The notes beneath the pieces were generated by a model, which saw only the letters and a list, made by a program, of their open reading frames with translations, had not been told where the DNA came from and did no database searches. Both the position numbers and the translations under genes were made by a program. Below, one piece after another: positions 35,904 to 44,615 of a stretch of 64,000 nt of DNA (positions are counted from its first letter, which is position 1; every line of letters starts with the position of its first letter). The stretch covers positions 124,001 through 188,000 of the forward strand of contig CAVVAM010000015.1 in assembly GCA_963746265.1 (NCBI GenBank), written 5' to 3'. The DNA is from Ilumatobacter sp963746265. Lineage in GTDB: Bacteria > Actinomycetota > Acidimicrobiia > Acidimicrobiales > Ilumatobacteraceae.

Positions 35904-36437
35904 ATGCGAACGTTCTTCAAGATGCTCTCGGCTTCGGCCTTGATGTTCACGGTTGTCGCCACCGGACCGGTGGAGGCCAAGGCTCCGGAACGAGGTGACC
36001 AGGTCATGGTCCTCAACCAGGATCCGGCGACCGGCGGGTTCGGACTGTTCGGCTGTTCGGAGATCTCCTGGTTCGGCACCATCGAGCTTGCCGGCACGAC
36101 CTACGGGATGGCCCTCTACCCACTCCCTGGACGAACCACCGGGCAGGGCAGGATCCTTCACTACGAGGAGGCCTGGAAGGTCTGGACCGGACCGTTCACG
36201 ATCACCGACGGGTCGCTCGTCGACTGCGAGCCTGGTGACGTGGTCCTGTCCGGTGTCGACACCGGAAGCGCAAGCTTCCGGACTGGGAAGTTCAGGTCGA
36301 ACGGCACGGTCGACGACGCCTCCGAACCATTCGCCGACTGGGTGGGACGCAAGGTCCATCAGGACGGCCTCATCGGCCCGATCGAATACCAGGACCTGCC
36401 GGTCTTCGGCTTCTACGGCGACCTCCGGCTCAACTGA
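35904..36437 (+). CDS. Small secreted protein of unknown function
   Basis: 177 residues. An N-terminal signal peptide (MRTFFKMLSASALMFTVVATGPVEAKA) with cleavage likely after VEA or AKA. The mature part is compact and beta-rich, with a cysteine pair (LFGCSEISW, LVDCEPGDVVLSG) and no membrane segment. I do not recognise a family. The ATG follows CAGGGGGTCAGCA, a good ribosome-binding site. It is flanked on both sides by intervals of 300-400 bp. Confidence 0.7.
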   Translation: MRTFFKMLSASALMFTVVATGPVEAKAPERGDQVMVLNQDPATGGFGLFGCSEISWFGTIELAGTTYGMALYPLPGRTTGQGRILHYEEAWKVWTGPFTITDGSLVDCEPGDVVLSGVDTGSASFRTGKFRSNGTVDDASEPFADWVGRKVHQDGLIGPIEYQDLPVFGFYGDLRLN

Positions 36438-36613
36438 ACCGGGCGTCACGAAACGGTCGCGCTCAGGCGTACTCTCGACACCCTTGCCTGAGGGAGGCGG
36501 CTGTCCCCGGCGCACGATCGCGGGCTGGCCGGTCGCCCGATGTCGCATGATTCGTGGGCGTCGTTGGGGCCCGTAGTGTCCCTGCGAGCGGGCTTGATGG
36601 TGAGGAGCTCGTG

Positions 36614-36796
36614 ATGCGTTGGAAGCCGGTTGTCGTGCAGTTGCGTGCGCCCGTCGTCACGCTGGAACCGTCGGAGATCGAGCAGACGAGCGGATCGACT
36701 GCCGTCCTGTGCTGGATCGGGGTTCCGAAGGGCGACTGTCCAGCCGGCTCCTCGCACTGCGGCTACGAAGCCGTGTGTTCCCAGACTCGGGGATAG
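36614..36796 (+). CDS. 60-residue Cys-containing small ORF
   Basis: A short frame starting at ATG 36614, preceded at ideal distance by TGAGGAG (36601-36607). The first 27 residues (MRWKPVVVQLRAP ... EPSEIEQTSG) look like a polar leader and the remainder (STAVLCWIGVPKG, DCPAGSSHCGY, EAVCSQTRG) carries four cysteines plus Ser/Thr, a layout like a ribosomal peptide precursor. No maturation enzyme is adjacent except a PhyH-type dioxygenase, whose gene end it overlaps by 34 bp. It could equally be chance or another small secreted or regulatory protein. Confidence 0.4.
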   Translation: MRWKPVVVQLRAPVVTLEPSEIEQTSGSTAVLCWIGVPKGDCPAGSSHCGYEAVCSQTRG

Positions 36797-37635
36797 AGAT
36801 CCGTGCCGGGGCGATCGCCCGGCCTGAGGCCGTACTCGGCCATGATCGCGCTGTGATCGGGATCCATCCCGCAGTCACGGAAGACGACTCGCGCGTCGTC
36901 GCCGAGCCATTTCGAGGTGAACACCCGCAGGTCGACGCCCGTGTCCAGCTTGCCCGAGCCGCCGTGCATCGTGCGGCCGTTGAACACCACACAATCGCCG
37001 GGCTCCATCGCCCAACTGATCACGCCGAACGCATCGGGATCAGCGTCGATGTCCGGCACCTCCTGCTCTGACACGGCGGAGAAGTCGACCTGGTCGACTC
37101 CGGCGCGATGATCGGGGTTGAGGACCCCGAAGTTGAACTGCTTCCAGGCCGGCGTGCCGACGTGCGATCCGGGCACGAACGCCAACGCACTCTTCGCCGC
37201 CACGGGCACCAGGGGCATCCAGATCGTGCAGCTGTCGTACCCCTCGATCGACCAGTACGGCTCGTCCTGATGCCACGGCGTCGAGAACTGGGTGCCCGGT
37301 GAACGAACGAACACGGCGTCGAAGAAGAAGTTGACCTCCGAAGCGCCCATGACCCGGCCGGCGATCTCGGCAGCGGGTGACTCGAACACGAATTGCTGAT
37401 ACTGCTCGACACCCATCCACGCTTGGCTGTCCCAGAACATGGTCAGCCCACCCGCATCTCGATCCCACACGCGAGCTCGGGCGGTCGGCGCCGCCAACTG
37501 CGTGTCGAGACCTTCGTCCAACATATCGATCCACTCGTCGTCAAACATGCAGCGCAGCAGCACGACGCCCTCGCGGTGATAGGTCGCCACCTCCTCGTCA
37601 GTGATCTGCCGTCGCAACCCGGACGTCCTTGTCAC
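36763..37635 (-). CDS. Phytanoyl-CoA dioxygenase (PhyH)-family protein
   Basis: A 290-residue Fe(II)/2-oxoglutarate oxygenase. The iron facial triad is visible: STPWHQDEPYWSIEG (His, Asp) near residue 122 and GRTMHGGSGKL (distal His) near 222; the oxoglutarate-binding Arg is likely in LRVFTSKWLGDD soon after. Other PhyH features are TIWMPLVPVAAKSALAFVPGSH. The substrate is unknown; members hydroxylate fatty acids, ectoine, or small metabolites. GTG start 37635, with a TATAGT-like -10 element shortly upstream, so the transcript may be short-leadered. Confidence 0.86.
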   Translation of the reverse strand: MTRTSGLRRQITDEEVATYHREGVVLLRCMFDDEWIDMLDEGLDTQLAAPTARARVWDRDAGGLTMFWDSQAWMGVEQYQQFVFESPAAEIAGRVMGASEVNFFFDAVFVRSPGTQFSTPWHQDEPYWSIEGYDSCTIWMPLVPVAAKSALAFVPGSHVGTPAWKQFNFGVLNPDHRAGVDQVDFSAVSEQEVPDIDADPDAFGVISWAMEPGDCVVFNGRTMHGGSGKLDTGVDLRVFTSKWLGDDARVVFRDCGMDPDHSAIMAEYGLRPGDRPGTDLYPRVWEHTAS

Positions 37636-38300
37636 GGTGAGGAACTATACTCAACTCGGCGGCCGCGGCGACTCGAGATCGCTCGTCCCGAGACCCGAAC
37701 CCCTGCCCGCGAAGTGGCCTCGCAGGCCGACGCGCGACCCTGGGAACCTCGTCGCTTCCCGCTCGCCCGAAACCTCGAGTCAACGGCACTCCGACGCAGC
37801 AGCGAACACACCGCAGCCGCCCGGAAACGTGCGCCCACCGCCGCCGTTGAGTCCACGCGTGGTCCGGCAACGAGATCGCCGGGCGGGCGGCCGGACCCGC
37901 ACAGAAGTTGCGCTCGGTAATCCGGCCCGTCACCGAGGACGACCAGCACAGATCGGCCCGTGTATCGGGCAGCGGTTCTTTCGCCAACGAACACGGCACT
38001 GTGACCCATGTCGACCGGGGTGTCACTTGCGAGCGCCCGCCGGGTGGTTGCATCGCACCCCCGCCGGCACGCGAACCCGACTCGTGATCGGCACCAACCT
38101 CCCGTATGAGGCCCGGACCAGGCCGATCGACAAGGGCCCTGGCCAGCGGCCGACGTCGATCTCGACCTGGGCTGCGGAGCGACTCGGATCACGAGTCGGC
38201 GAAGATGGGTCATTGCGACGCGGAGTAACTCGGTCGAGGCGATCGCCGGTTGCGCGGAGCGCTCGACGTCGGGTTGGCTAGCGGCGGTGATCAGCGTCGT
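37636..38300. other. 665-bp interval without a recognisable gene
   Basis: Open frames exist on both strands but are rich in Arg, Ser and Pro, with no plausible start and no family-like segment. The first 25 bp contain the presumed PhyH promoter. The region looks like decayed or non-coding DNA. Confidence 0.5.
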
Positions 38301-38326
38301 GGAACAGTTCGGGCGGCTGGGGCGTC
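38301..38326 (+). promoter_or_regulatory. Candidate ECF-type promoter of the sigma factor operon
   Basis: GGAAC at 38301-38305 is followed after 17 bp by CGTC at 38323-38326, the classic GGAAC-N16/17-CGTC form used by many ECF sigma factors, about 40 bp before the sigma gene start. It suggests self-activation by this sigma factor. Confidence 0.55.
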
Positions 38327-38366
38327 TCAGTGGGTGTGGAGCCAAGTGCGTGATGCAGCGGTCGAG

Positions 38367-38834
38367 ATGAGCGGTAACGATCGCGGCGAGGCGGTCGCGG
38401 AGCTCTATCGCACGAATCGCCAGCGAATGGTCCGGTTGGCGTACGTCCTGACGAGGAATTCCGGGGTCGCTGACGATCTCGTCCAAGACGCGTTCGTTGC
38501 TCTGCACCGGAACTGGGACCGTGTCGAGCGACCTGAGCCGTATCTGCGCAGAGCGGTCGTCAATGCCTGCCACTCCCATCATCGGCACCTGCGTGTCGTG
38601 AGAGAGGCTCCTGGGATTCGGGAGGAGATGGTCGAGACGCCGTCACCGTTCGATCATGAATTGCAGGAGGCACTCGAGCGGCTCCTGTTCGATCAGCGCG
38701 CGGTGCTGGCCCTGCGGTACTTCGAGGACCTGGACGACATCGAGATCGCCGCAGTCCTTGGCGTCCGCCGCTCGACGGTGCGAACACGCGCCCATCGAGC
38801 GCTCACGCAACTCAGAAAGGAGATCACCCGATGA
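38367..38834 (+). CDS. ECF RNA polymerase sigma factor (SigE-family type)
   Basis: 155 residues from ATG 38367. Region 2 is AVAELYRTNRQRMVRLAYVLTRNSGVADDLVQDAFVALHRNWDRVERPEPYLRRAVVNA, including the -10 recognition helix; region 4 is LLFDQRAVLALRYFEDLDDIEIAAVLGVRRSTVRTRAHRALTQLRKE, the -35-binding HTH. It directs RNA polymerase to a small regulon, probably a stress or envelope response. It overlaps the next gene by ATGA, as sigma/anti-sigma pairs usually do, and an ECF-type promoter precedes it. Confidence 0.92.
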   Translation: MSGNDRGEAVAELYRTNRQRMVRLAYVLTRNSGVADDLVQDAFVALHRNWDRVERPEPYLRRAVVNACHSHHRHLRVVREAPGIREEMVETPSPFDHELQEALERLLFDQRAVLALRYFEDLDDIEIAAVLGVRRSTVRTRAHRALTQLRKEITR

Positions 38835-39913
38835 GCACCGACCTGGAACAGCGGCTACGAGATCACTACTCGATGCTCGCCGACGAACTGGAACTGCCAC
38901 CTTCACGGGTCGACAACGTCCTGGCACGATCGGCAGCGCCGACAGTCGATGAACCAGAAGTGCGGGTTGGAACTCCGACGCCGCGTCGGCCCGCATCGAT
39001 GTGGCTCGTCGCGGCCGCCACTCTGATCGTGGTTGTCGGTGGCCTCGGCGCCCTCGCGAGCCGCTCCGGCAACGACCCACTCGCGAACGTGGAACTCGAC
39101 GGCCCGCCGACGTTGTTGTCGAGCATCGAATCGTTCGAGGCTGACGATTGGGTGGTCGCCACCCGACTGCCGTACGGAGTGGTGTACATGTACGCGTTGG
39201 ATCACTTCCCGAACGACTCCGCCCGATCGGTGTTCTATGGAAACGAGCGCGAACGTGGCACAACCGAGCGGCTACGCATCACCGCCAACTCCGGGGAGCA
39301 GGTCGAAGGTGAACCCATCGTCATCGCAGGGACCAACTGGCAGCTCGACGATCCGGTCTCCGGCGGCTGGACGGCCATGCGACGCCTCGGCACCACGACC
39401 GTCGTGGTCGGCGACTCGGGCCCGTTCGATGACGAGGATCGCAGTGTTCTTGCCGGCCTCGCAGTTGTGAAACCCGACCGGATGCCATCGCGGCCATTGG
39501 GCGACGAGTCGGCGGCGATCGCGGTTGCCAGCGCCGGGCCCGGCGCCGAGTTCCTGGTCCAGGAATCCGGAGGCTACTGGTCGACGTCGATCGGCGGAAG
39601 CGGCGACTGCTGCAGCAGGATCGATACCGCAGCCGAGGGCATCACCGTGGAGGGCGGTTCCAATGTCGTGGCCGAGGGTGAGTCGACGAGTCGTGTCACC
39701 ATTGGTGGCACGGTGGTGGACGCCGCCGAACTCGTTCAGGTCGAGTTCGACAATGGCACGGTCGCCGAGACGACCCCGACCGATCTCAGCGGTCAGTTCG
39801 ACCGCAAATTCTGGGTGATCGCCACAGACCTGCCCACTGGAGATCACACGCCAGCCGAGGTCCGCTCTTACGACGCCACCGGTCAGCTCCTCGCGACCGT
39901 CGCGGCGTCATGA
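38831..39913 (+). CDS. Probable anti-sigma factor, single-span membrane protein
   Basis: 360 residues, starting in the ATGA overlap with the sigma gene. The first 55 residues are cytoplasmic, beginning MSTDLEQRLRDHYSMLADELELPPSRVD, the usual position of an anti-sigma domain; there is no HxxxCxxC zinc motif. One membrane helix (MWLVAAATLIVVVGGLGALA, near residue 57) is followed by a large extracytoplasmic domain with a CC pair (GGSGDCCSRID) and many Asp/Gly residues. Position and topology, not homology, support the assignment: it would hold the sigma factor until an outside signal is sensed. Confidence 0.75.
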   Translation: MSTDLEQRLRDHYSMLADELELPPSRVDNVLARSAAPTVDEPEVRVGTPTPRRPASMWLVAAATLIVVVGGLGALASRSGNDPLANVELDGPPTLLSSIESFEADDWVVATRLPYGVVYMYALDHFPNDSARSVFYGNERERGTTERLRITANSGEQVEGEPIVIAGTNWQLDDPVSGGWTAMRRLGTTTVVVGDSGPFDDEDRSVLAGLAVVKPDRMPSRPLGDESAAIAVASAGPGAEFLVQESGGYWSTSIGGSGDCCSRIDTAAEGITVEGGSNVVAEGESTSRVTIGGTVVDAAELVQVEFDNGTVAETTPTDLSGQFDRKFWVIATDLPTGDHTPAEVRSYDATGQLLATVAAS

Positions 39914-40237
39914 TCCAACTCCCTGGTCGCGGCCGGCCACCAAACGATGCCGACGGCGCACCCGGATCCCCGCACGGGCAAACGCCCCAACGACCGAACT
40001 TCAACGGCGCGTCCGGCGAACATCGGACTCTGGGAGAGCGGAACGTACACCAAATGGACCGAGCACCGCTCTGCCTGCATCGTGGCGGTCCACGAAGCCG
40101 CCTCGTCGACGAGATCGCACTACATCAGCACCCGACAAGAGGTGCACAGAATCACGCGCGACCCGACCTTACGGTGTGCGATATCGGCCCTGACCGAGCG
40201 TCCAACAATCCTGCGGCCAAGGGTGCTTTGCGCATCC
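39914..40237. other. 324-bp interval without a recognisable gene
   Basis: Nothing convincing on either strand; frames are open but lack starts or recognisable motifs. It lies between the anti-sigma gene and the decayed GNAT gene. Confidence 0.5.
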
Positions 40238-40612
40238 TCACTTGCGGCGGGTGATGAATGCGGCCGCTCCGAGACGCCTCGAGCCGGACCGTGCCGAGTC
40301 GACGGGCCGCGATCTCCTCGAGCGAGCTCATCAGGACCGTCGCAGCGCCTCCACCCTGAACGGCCGGATCAACGTAGACCCGCTTCACCTCGTCATGGTC
40401 GAGCGCGCCGAAGCCGACGACCTCGTCATCCGACTCGACGACCGGCGTGGTCCAGCGTTCGAGGTCGTGTCCCAGGCGGTCTGGGACATTGCTCGTGCGC
40501 ACGTGCGCCCGCGCCGCGTCGTTGGTCCGTCCATCGCTCCGATCGCGTCGTTGATGATGTCGCAGCACCTCGCGGCATCAGACGGCTCGTACGGCCCCAC
40601 GTGCACGGTCAC
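40238..40612 (-). pseudogene. Frameshifted GNAT acetyltransferase
   Basis: Three different frames each hold a consecutive part of one GNAT protein. From about 40612 the first gives VTVHVGPYEPSDAARCCDIINDAIG. The second gives VVGFGALDHDEVKRVYVDPAVQGGGAATVLMSSLEEIA (the acetyl-CoA-binding motif A region, V-Q-G-G-G-A-A) and TVRLEAS. The third gives GAAAFITRRK and stop at 40238, matching the usual N-A-x-x-F-Y-x-x-x-G-F end cut short. At least two indels and a premature end make it inactive. Confidence 0.7.
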
Positions 40613-40958
40613 GCCCCTGAACCTCCGCTTCAACGGAACGTCACGCAAGACGGGCGGCGAGCCCCCGAACGCCTGTGACGCGATCACGTACGGTGGCCGC
40701 CTTCGCCGTTGTCGAACCGCCCTCGGTACCGGGTAAGCCTCGCTCCCAGGCGTGACGGCCACTCGCAGCGACCTCCTCGCACGACGAGATCCAGTTCTCC
40801 AGGCCGCCAACGAGCACCTGCAGTCGCTGGCCGACTGATCCGCGAACAGCAGGCGGGACCAGACCGCGCGGCCCGGCACTGTCCAACGGCACCGCGTCGA
40901 ACCGGCGAATCGGATCCGGCACACGGGCGCGCTACCCCGAGGATCAACGTGGACCGAG
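40613..40958. other. 346-bp interval, no intact gene
   Basis: Between two decayed genes. A short frame ending LLARRDPVLQAANEHLQSLAD and stop near 40840 has a protein-like look and could be the remnant of another gene. Nothing intact is seen. Confidence 0.4.
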
Positions 40959-41690
40959 ATGGGCATCGATCCGCACTTCACCGCGTCGTTCAACGTCTCC
41001 CCGCGCCAACTCGCAGAGGACGACTTCGTGTCCGCGGTGCTGGCGACCGCCCGCGCGTGGTCGATCCCGCCGAGACGACTCGTCGTCGAAGTCACCGAAT
41101 CCGCCGCCCTCGAGCACACCGGACTGGCGAGCGCCCGGCTCGAACGACTTCGCCGGGCGGGCTTTCGGATCTCGATCGACGACTTCGGCTCCGGCTACTC
41201 GAACCTCGGGCAGCTGCTCCGCGTCCCGTTCGACGTCATCGCGATCGACCGGTCGTTGCGAGTGACGTTGTCCGCCGTGCGACAACAAGTCGGCGGCGAT
41301 CCGACCGGCCCGTGCGCCATCATGGAAGCCATCGTCTCGATCGCCGGGATCCTCGACGCCCCCGTCGTCTGTGAAGGCGTCGAGACCGAGCAACGACACG
41401 CCTCCCTGCAAGCCTCCGGCGTCCGCTACATCCAGGGCTACCTCACCGGCCGACCTGTCCCCGCCGACACCCTCACTCCACAACTCACCGCAGCCGGAAC
41501 GCGCCACCCGAGCCCAACCCCACGGCGCGGAGCCCCGACGATCACCCCGACACCGCCCACGACGCTCGCAGCACCTGGCTTCCGGCGCGATCTCGAACCA
41601 TCCGCCCTCAACGCGCCCGCCACGGCGGCCGGTCGATGGCTCCCAGGTCCCCGACCACCGGCCGTCGAGCGGTTCGAGCCGCTCCGATAA
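40959..41690 (+). pseudogene. 5'-truncated EAL (c-di-GMP phosphodiesterase) domain
   Basis: The frame preserves the C-terminal two thirds of an EAL domain: ASFNVSPRQLAEDDFV, LVVEVTESAALEH, ISIDDFGSGYSNLGQLLRVPFDVIAIDRS, IVSIAGILDAPVVCEGVET and VRYIQGYLTGRPVP. The N-terminal part with the EAL motif itself is missing and upstream DNA does not encode it in any frame. The catalytic Lys normally found in LKIDRS is Ala here (IAIDRS). After residue about 175 the frame continues into Pro/Ala/Thr-rich sequence. I interpret it as a decayed gene. Confidence 0.7.
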
Positions 41691-41700
41691 CGTGGTGTCG

Positions 41701-42822
41701 ATGTCTCGCTTGCGGCTGCATTTCGAGCGGCTGGTGGACCCGGCCGACATCCGGATCGACGGCGACCGGCCGTGGGACGTTCGCGTGCACGACGATCGGT
41801 TGTTCCAACGAGTGCTGGCCCATGGCACCCTCGGGCTCGGCGAGGCCTACATGGACGGCTGGTGGGACTGCGACGCGATCGACCAGATGGTCGACCGGGC
41901 GCACCGATCACGGATCGCCGAACGCCTCGCTTCGCCGACGTCGGCGCTGCGCATCGCCGAAGCCAAGCTCCGCAACCTGCAGAAGGGTGATCGCGCGTAC
42001 GAGGTCGGTCGCCGGCACTACGACATCGGCAACGACCTCTACCGGTTCATGCTCGGACCGACGATGATGTACAGCTGCGCCTACTGGCGATGCGCGAACG
42101 AGCTCGACGCCGCTCAGGAGGCCAAGCTCGAGCTCGTGCGCCGCAAGCTCATGCTCGAACCCGGCATGCGAGTGCTCGACATCGGCTGCGGCTGGGGCGG
42201 TGCGGCCACGTACCTCGCCGAGCGTTCGGGCGTCGAGGTGGTCGGGATCACCGTCTCCCACGAACAGGCACAGCTCGCCCGCGAGACGGCGGCCGGTCTG
42301 CCCATCGAGATCAGGGTGCAGGACTACCGCGAGGTGACCGAACGGTTCGATCGGGTGTACTCGATCGGCATGTTCGAGCACGTCGGTGCCAAGAACTACG
42401 GCAGCTACATGCAGGCGGTCCGACGGTGCCTGGCCGACGCGTCCGGCGTCACCCTCCTCCACACGATCGGCGGCAACCGGCCGAGCAGTCGCACCGACCC
42501 GTGGATGGATCGCTACATCTTCCCGAATTCGATGTTGCCGACCGCGCAGCAGATCACCGGCGCGGCGCAAGGAACGCTGACGCTGGAGGACTGGCACAAC
42601 TTCGGACCGGATTACGACCGGACGCTCATGGCCTGGCACGCGAACGTCTCCGCTCACTGGGACGACCTGCCCGACACGTACGACGAGCGGTTCCGGCGCA
42701 TGTGGGACTACTACCTGCTCGTCTCGGCCGGTGGCTTCCGTTCCCGCTACCTCCAGCTCTGGCAGGTCGTGTTCAGCCGCGACGGACTGCCGTCGAGCTA
42801 CGCACCGTCGGGCATCCGCTGA
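41701..42822 (+). CDS. cfa: Cyclopropane-fatty-acyl-phospholipid synthase
   Basis: Adds a methylene bridge to unsaturated acyl chains of membrane phospholipids using S-adenosylmethionine. 373 residues: an N-terminal lipid-binding domain (RLFQRVLAHGTLGLGEAYMDGWWDCDAIDQMV), then the methyltransferase domain starting at HYDIGNDLYRFMLGPTMMYSCAYW, SAM-binding VLDIGCGWGGAATYLAE near residue 157, YSIGMFEHVGAKNY near 220, and GGNRPSSRTDPWMDRYIFPNSMLPT near 257. Start ATG 41701; GTG 41695 just upstream is an alternative. It follows the decayed EAL gene. Confidence 0.93.
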   Translation: MSRLRLHFERLVDPADIRIDGDRPWDVRVHDDRLFQRVLAHGTLGLGEAYMDGWWDCDAIDQMVDRAHRSRIAERLASPTSALRIAEAKLRNLQKGDRAYEVGRRHYDIGNDLYRFMLGPTMMYSCAYWRCANELDAAQEAKLELVRRKLMLEPGMRVLDIGCGWGGAATYLAERSGVEVVGITVSHEQAQLARETAAGLPIEIRVQDYREVTERFDRVYSIGMFEHVGAKNYGSYMQAVRRCLADASGVTLLHTIGGNRPSSRTDPWMDRYIFPNSMLPTAQQITGAAQGTLTLEDWHNFGPDYDRTLMAWHANVSAHWDDLPDTYDERFRRMWDYYLLVSAGGFRSRYLQLWQVVFSRDGLPSSYAPSGIR

Positions 42823-42899
42823 CCCCGGCACGCCGTTTCGAAACACGATCGCAACGCCGGCGTCGACCACGCGGAACGCAAGGATCGCATGATGGGTGG

Positions 42900-43358
42900 A
42901 TGCTCGACCCCGACGTCATCATCGCGGCCGCCGACCATCCCTCGCTCGATACCGGCATCGCCGACCTGCTCGCCGACCTGCGAGCCGAGCCCCGCTATTT
43001 CGGTCCGTCGGCTCGCTGCAATCCGAAACCCACGATCTCGCTCATCGACGGCTTGGAACAACCGGATGGGCTCCGGCTCGCGGCCGTCGGCCGCGACCGC
43101 GTCGTCGGCATCATCCGTGTCGACGCCAGCGGTGACGTGCTCATCGCTGTTGCGCGAGGGCGCCGCAACCGCGGCATCGGCACCGCGCTGTTGCGTGCGG
43201 CGGTCGATCAGGCCGAGAACGACTGGCGTCGGCTCGTCATCCGGACGAGTCACCGCAGCGAGGCGGCCAAGCGAGCAGCCGCCCACGTCGGCGCAGTCGC
43301 CGTCGACGTCGGACGGGGCCGCGTCGACCTCATCCTGCCCATCGGCGCCGCGGCCTGA
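42900..43358 (+). CDS. GNAT-family N-acetyltransferase
   Basis: A 152-residue GNAT protein. After MLDPDVIIAAADHPSL the core strands VVGIIRVDASGDVLIAVARG are followed by the acetyl-CoA pyrophosphate-binding motif RGRRNRGIGTALLRAAVDQAE (R-G-x-G-x-G/A pattern) near residue 90 and a C-terminal RLVIRTSHRSEAAKRAAAHVGA. The acceptor substrate is unknown. Start ATG 42900, just after the end of cfa (77 bp gap). Confidence 0.8.
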   Translation: MLDPDVIIAAADHPSLDTGIADLLADLRAEPRYFGPSARCNPKPTISLIDGLEQPDGLRLAAVGRDRVVGIIRVDASGDVLIAVARGRRNRGIGTALLRAAVDQAENDWRRLVIRTSHRSEAAKRAAAHVGAVAVDVGRGRVDLILPIGAAA

Positions 43359-43576
43359 GGCACCCACCGGCCGAGATCATCCGGACGCCACGCCCACGGC
43401 ACGGCGTCACCGCGTGATGAACGAGCACCGAGGCGACCTCGGCCCGACGCGAAACGATCCGCAGCGAGCGGTGCACTCGAGGTACGCCCACGCCGGACCG
43501 AACGGCCCGATCGCTGCCGGCCACCGGTGCAGATCGACGGCGGAAACGACGCGCTACGCCGGGGACGACTCACCCG

Positions 43577-44488
43577 TCACGGCGACCACTCCGCTGGGAG
43601 CTCGCTCCTCCACGGCGGGTCGGCGCCGCGGCGAGTCACCACCACGCCGGCGACGAGGTTCGCGGCCCGCACCGCCCGCACGAGCTGATCGATGTCGTCG
43701 ACATCGGCGCGGCCGAGCCCTGTCGCGACCCACCACGCCATGAGACCGGCGCCGAACGAGTCGCCGGCACCGATCGTGTCGACCACGTCGACCGGCTCGA
43801 CGTCGACGATGCGAGAGTCGTCGGCCGTGAGCACGTGCACCGCATCGCCGCCCCGCGTGACGAGCACTGCCGACGGGCCGACCTCGAGCAGACTGTGCGC
43901 AGCCTCCAGGGGATCGACACCGGGCCGCAGGTAGTCGAGGTCCTCGTCGCTGGCCTTCAGGATCTGGACGTGGGGGACGATACGGTCGACACGGGCGACG
44001 TACGCGTCGCGGTCGAGCACGATCTTCGGTCGGCAGTTGACGTCGACCATGACGAGGCGGTGACCGCTCGCGACGATGGCGGCCTCCGCCGTGGTCGCCA
44101 TCGGTTCGAGCACCAGACCGAGGCCACCGGAGAACAGGATGCCGTCCCTGAGGGCGTCGTCGCCGAGCCGGTCGAGCGCCGGGGCCGATGTGCCCTCGAT
44201 GTAGAAGCGGTACGTCGCGGCACCCGACTCGTCCAACTCGGCAGCCGCCAAGGTCGTCGGCAGATCGACCCGGGTCGCCTCCGAGAGATCGACGCCGTCG
44301 GCCACGAGCTGGTCGGCCAACATCGAACCGAACCGGTCGACCGAGAGCGCGCCGACGAATCGAACGGTGGCTCCGAGCCGACCACACGCCCGCGCCGTGT
44401 TGAACGGGGCGCCGCCCAGCTTCGCATCCACCGCGCCGTCCGGCGTGATCACGAGATCCACCAGAGCTTCCCCGATCACCGAGATCAT
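43577..44488 (-). CDS. PfkB-family carbohydrate kinase
   Basis: A 303-residue ribokinase-like sugar kinase. It starts MISVIGEALVDLVIT, has LGGAPFNTARACGRLGATVRFVGALSVDRFG (the PfkB N-terminal signature region), and ends with the second signature DVVDTIGAGDSFGAGLMAWW near residue 215, whose Asp is the catalytic base. The best fit is a fructokinase-like enzyme, but sugar preference is not readable. It is convergent with the GNAT gene over a 218-bp gap with no recognisable feature. Confidence 0.88.
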   Translation of the reverse strand: MISVIGEALVDLVITPDGAVDAKLGGAPFNTARACGRLGATVRFVGALSVDRFGSMLADQLVADGVDLSEATRVDLPTTLAAAELDESGAATYRFYIEGTSAPALDRLGDDALRDGILFSGGLGLVLEPMATTAEAAIVASGHRLVMVDVNCRPKIVLDRDAYVARVDRIVPHVQILKASDEDLDYLRPGVDPLEAAHSLLEVGPSAVLVTRGGDAVHVLTADDSRIVDVEPVDVVDTIGAGDSFGAGLMAWWVATGLGRADVDDIDQLVRAVRAANLVAGVVVTRRGADPPWRSELPAEWSP

Positions 44489-44615
44489 GGCCGTATCCTG
44501 CCATCTTCGTCCACCGTGGCGCGCAGCTGCGCGAGAACGAGCGCGACGACGTCACTCCACACCGGGTCGCCGTGCATCACTGGTGCTGTGCTCTCAGGTG
44601 ACCGAGAATGAGCAG

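Noticed and set aside
38155..38190. DLDLGCGA-like SAM-binding motif on the plus strand
   Set aside because: The flanking frame has no other methyltransferase segment and no start; probably chance.
40238..40612. Programmed frameshifting in the GNAT gene
   Set aside because: Two shifts in a short gene without slippery sites or stimulatory structures, beside another broken gene, fit decay better.
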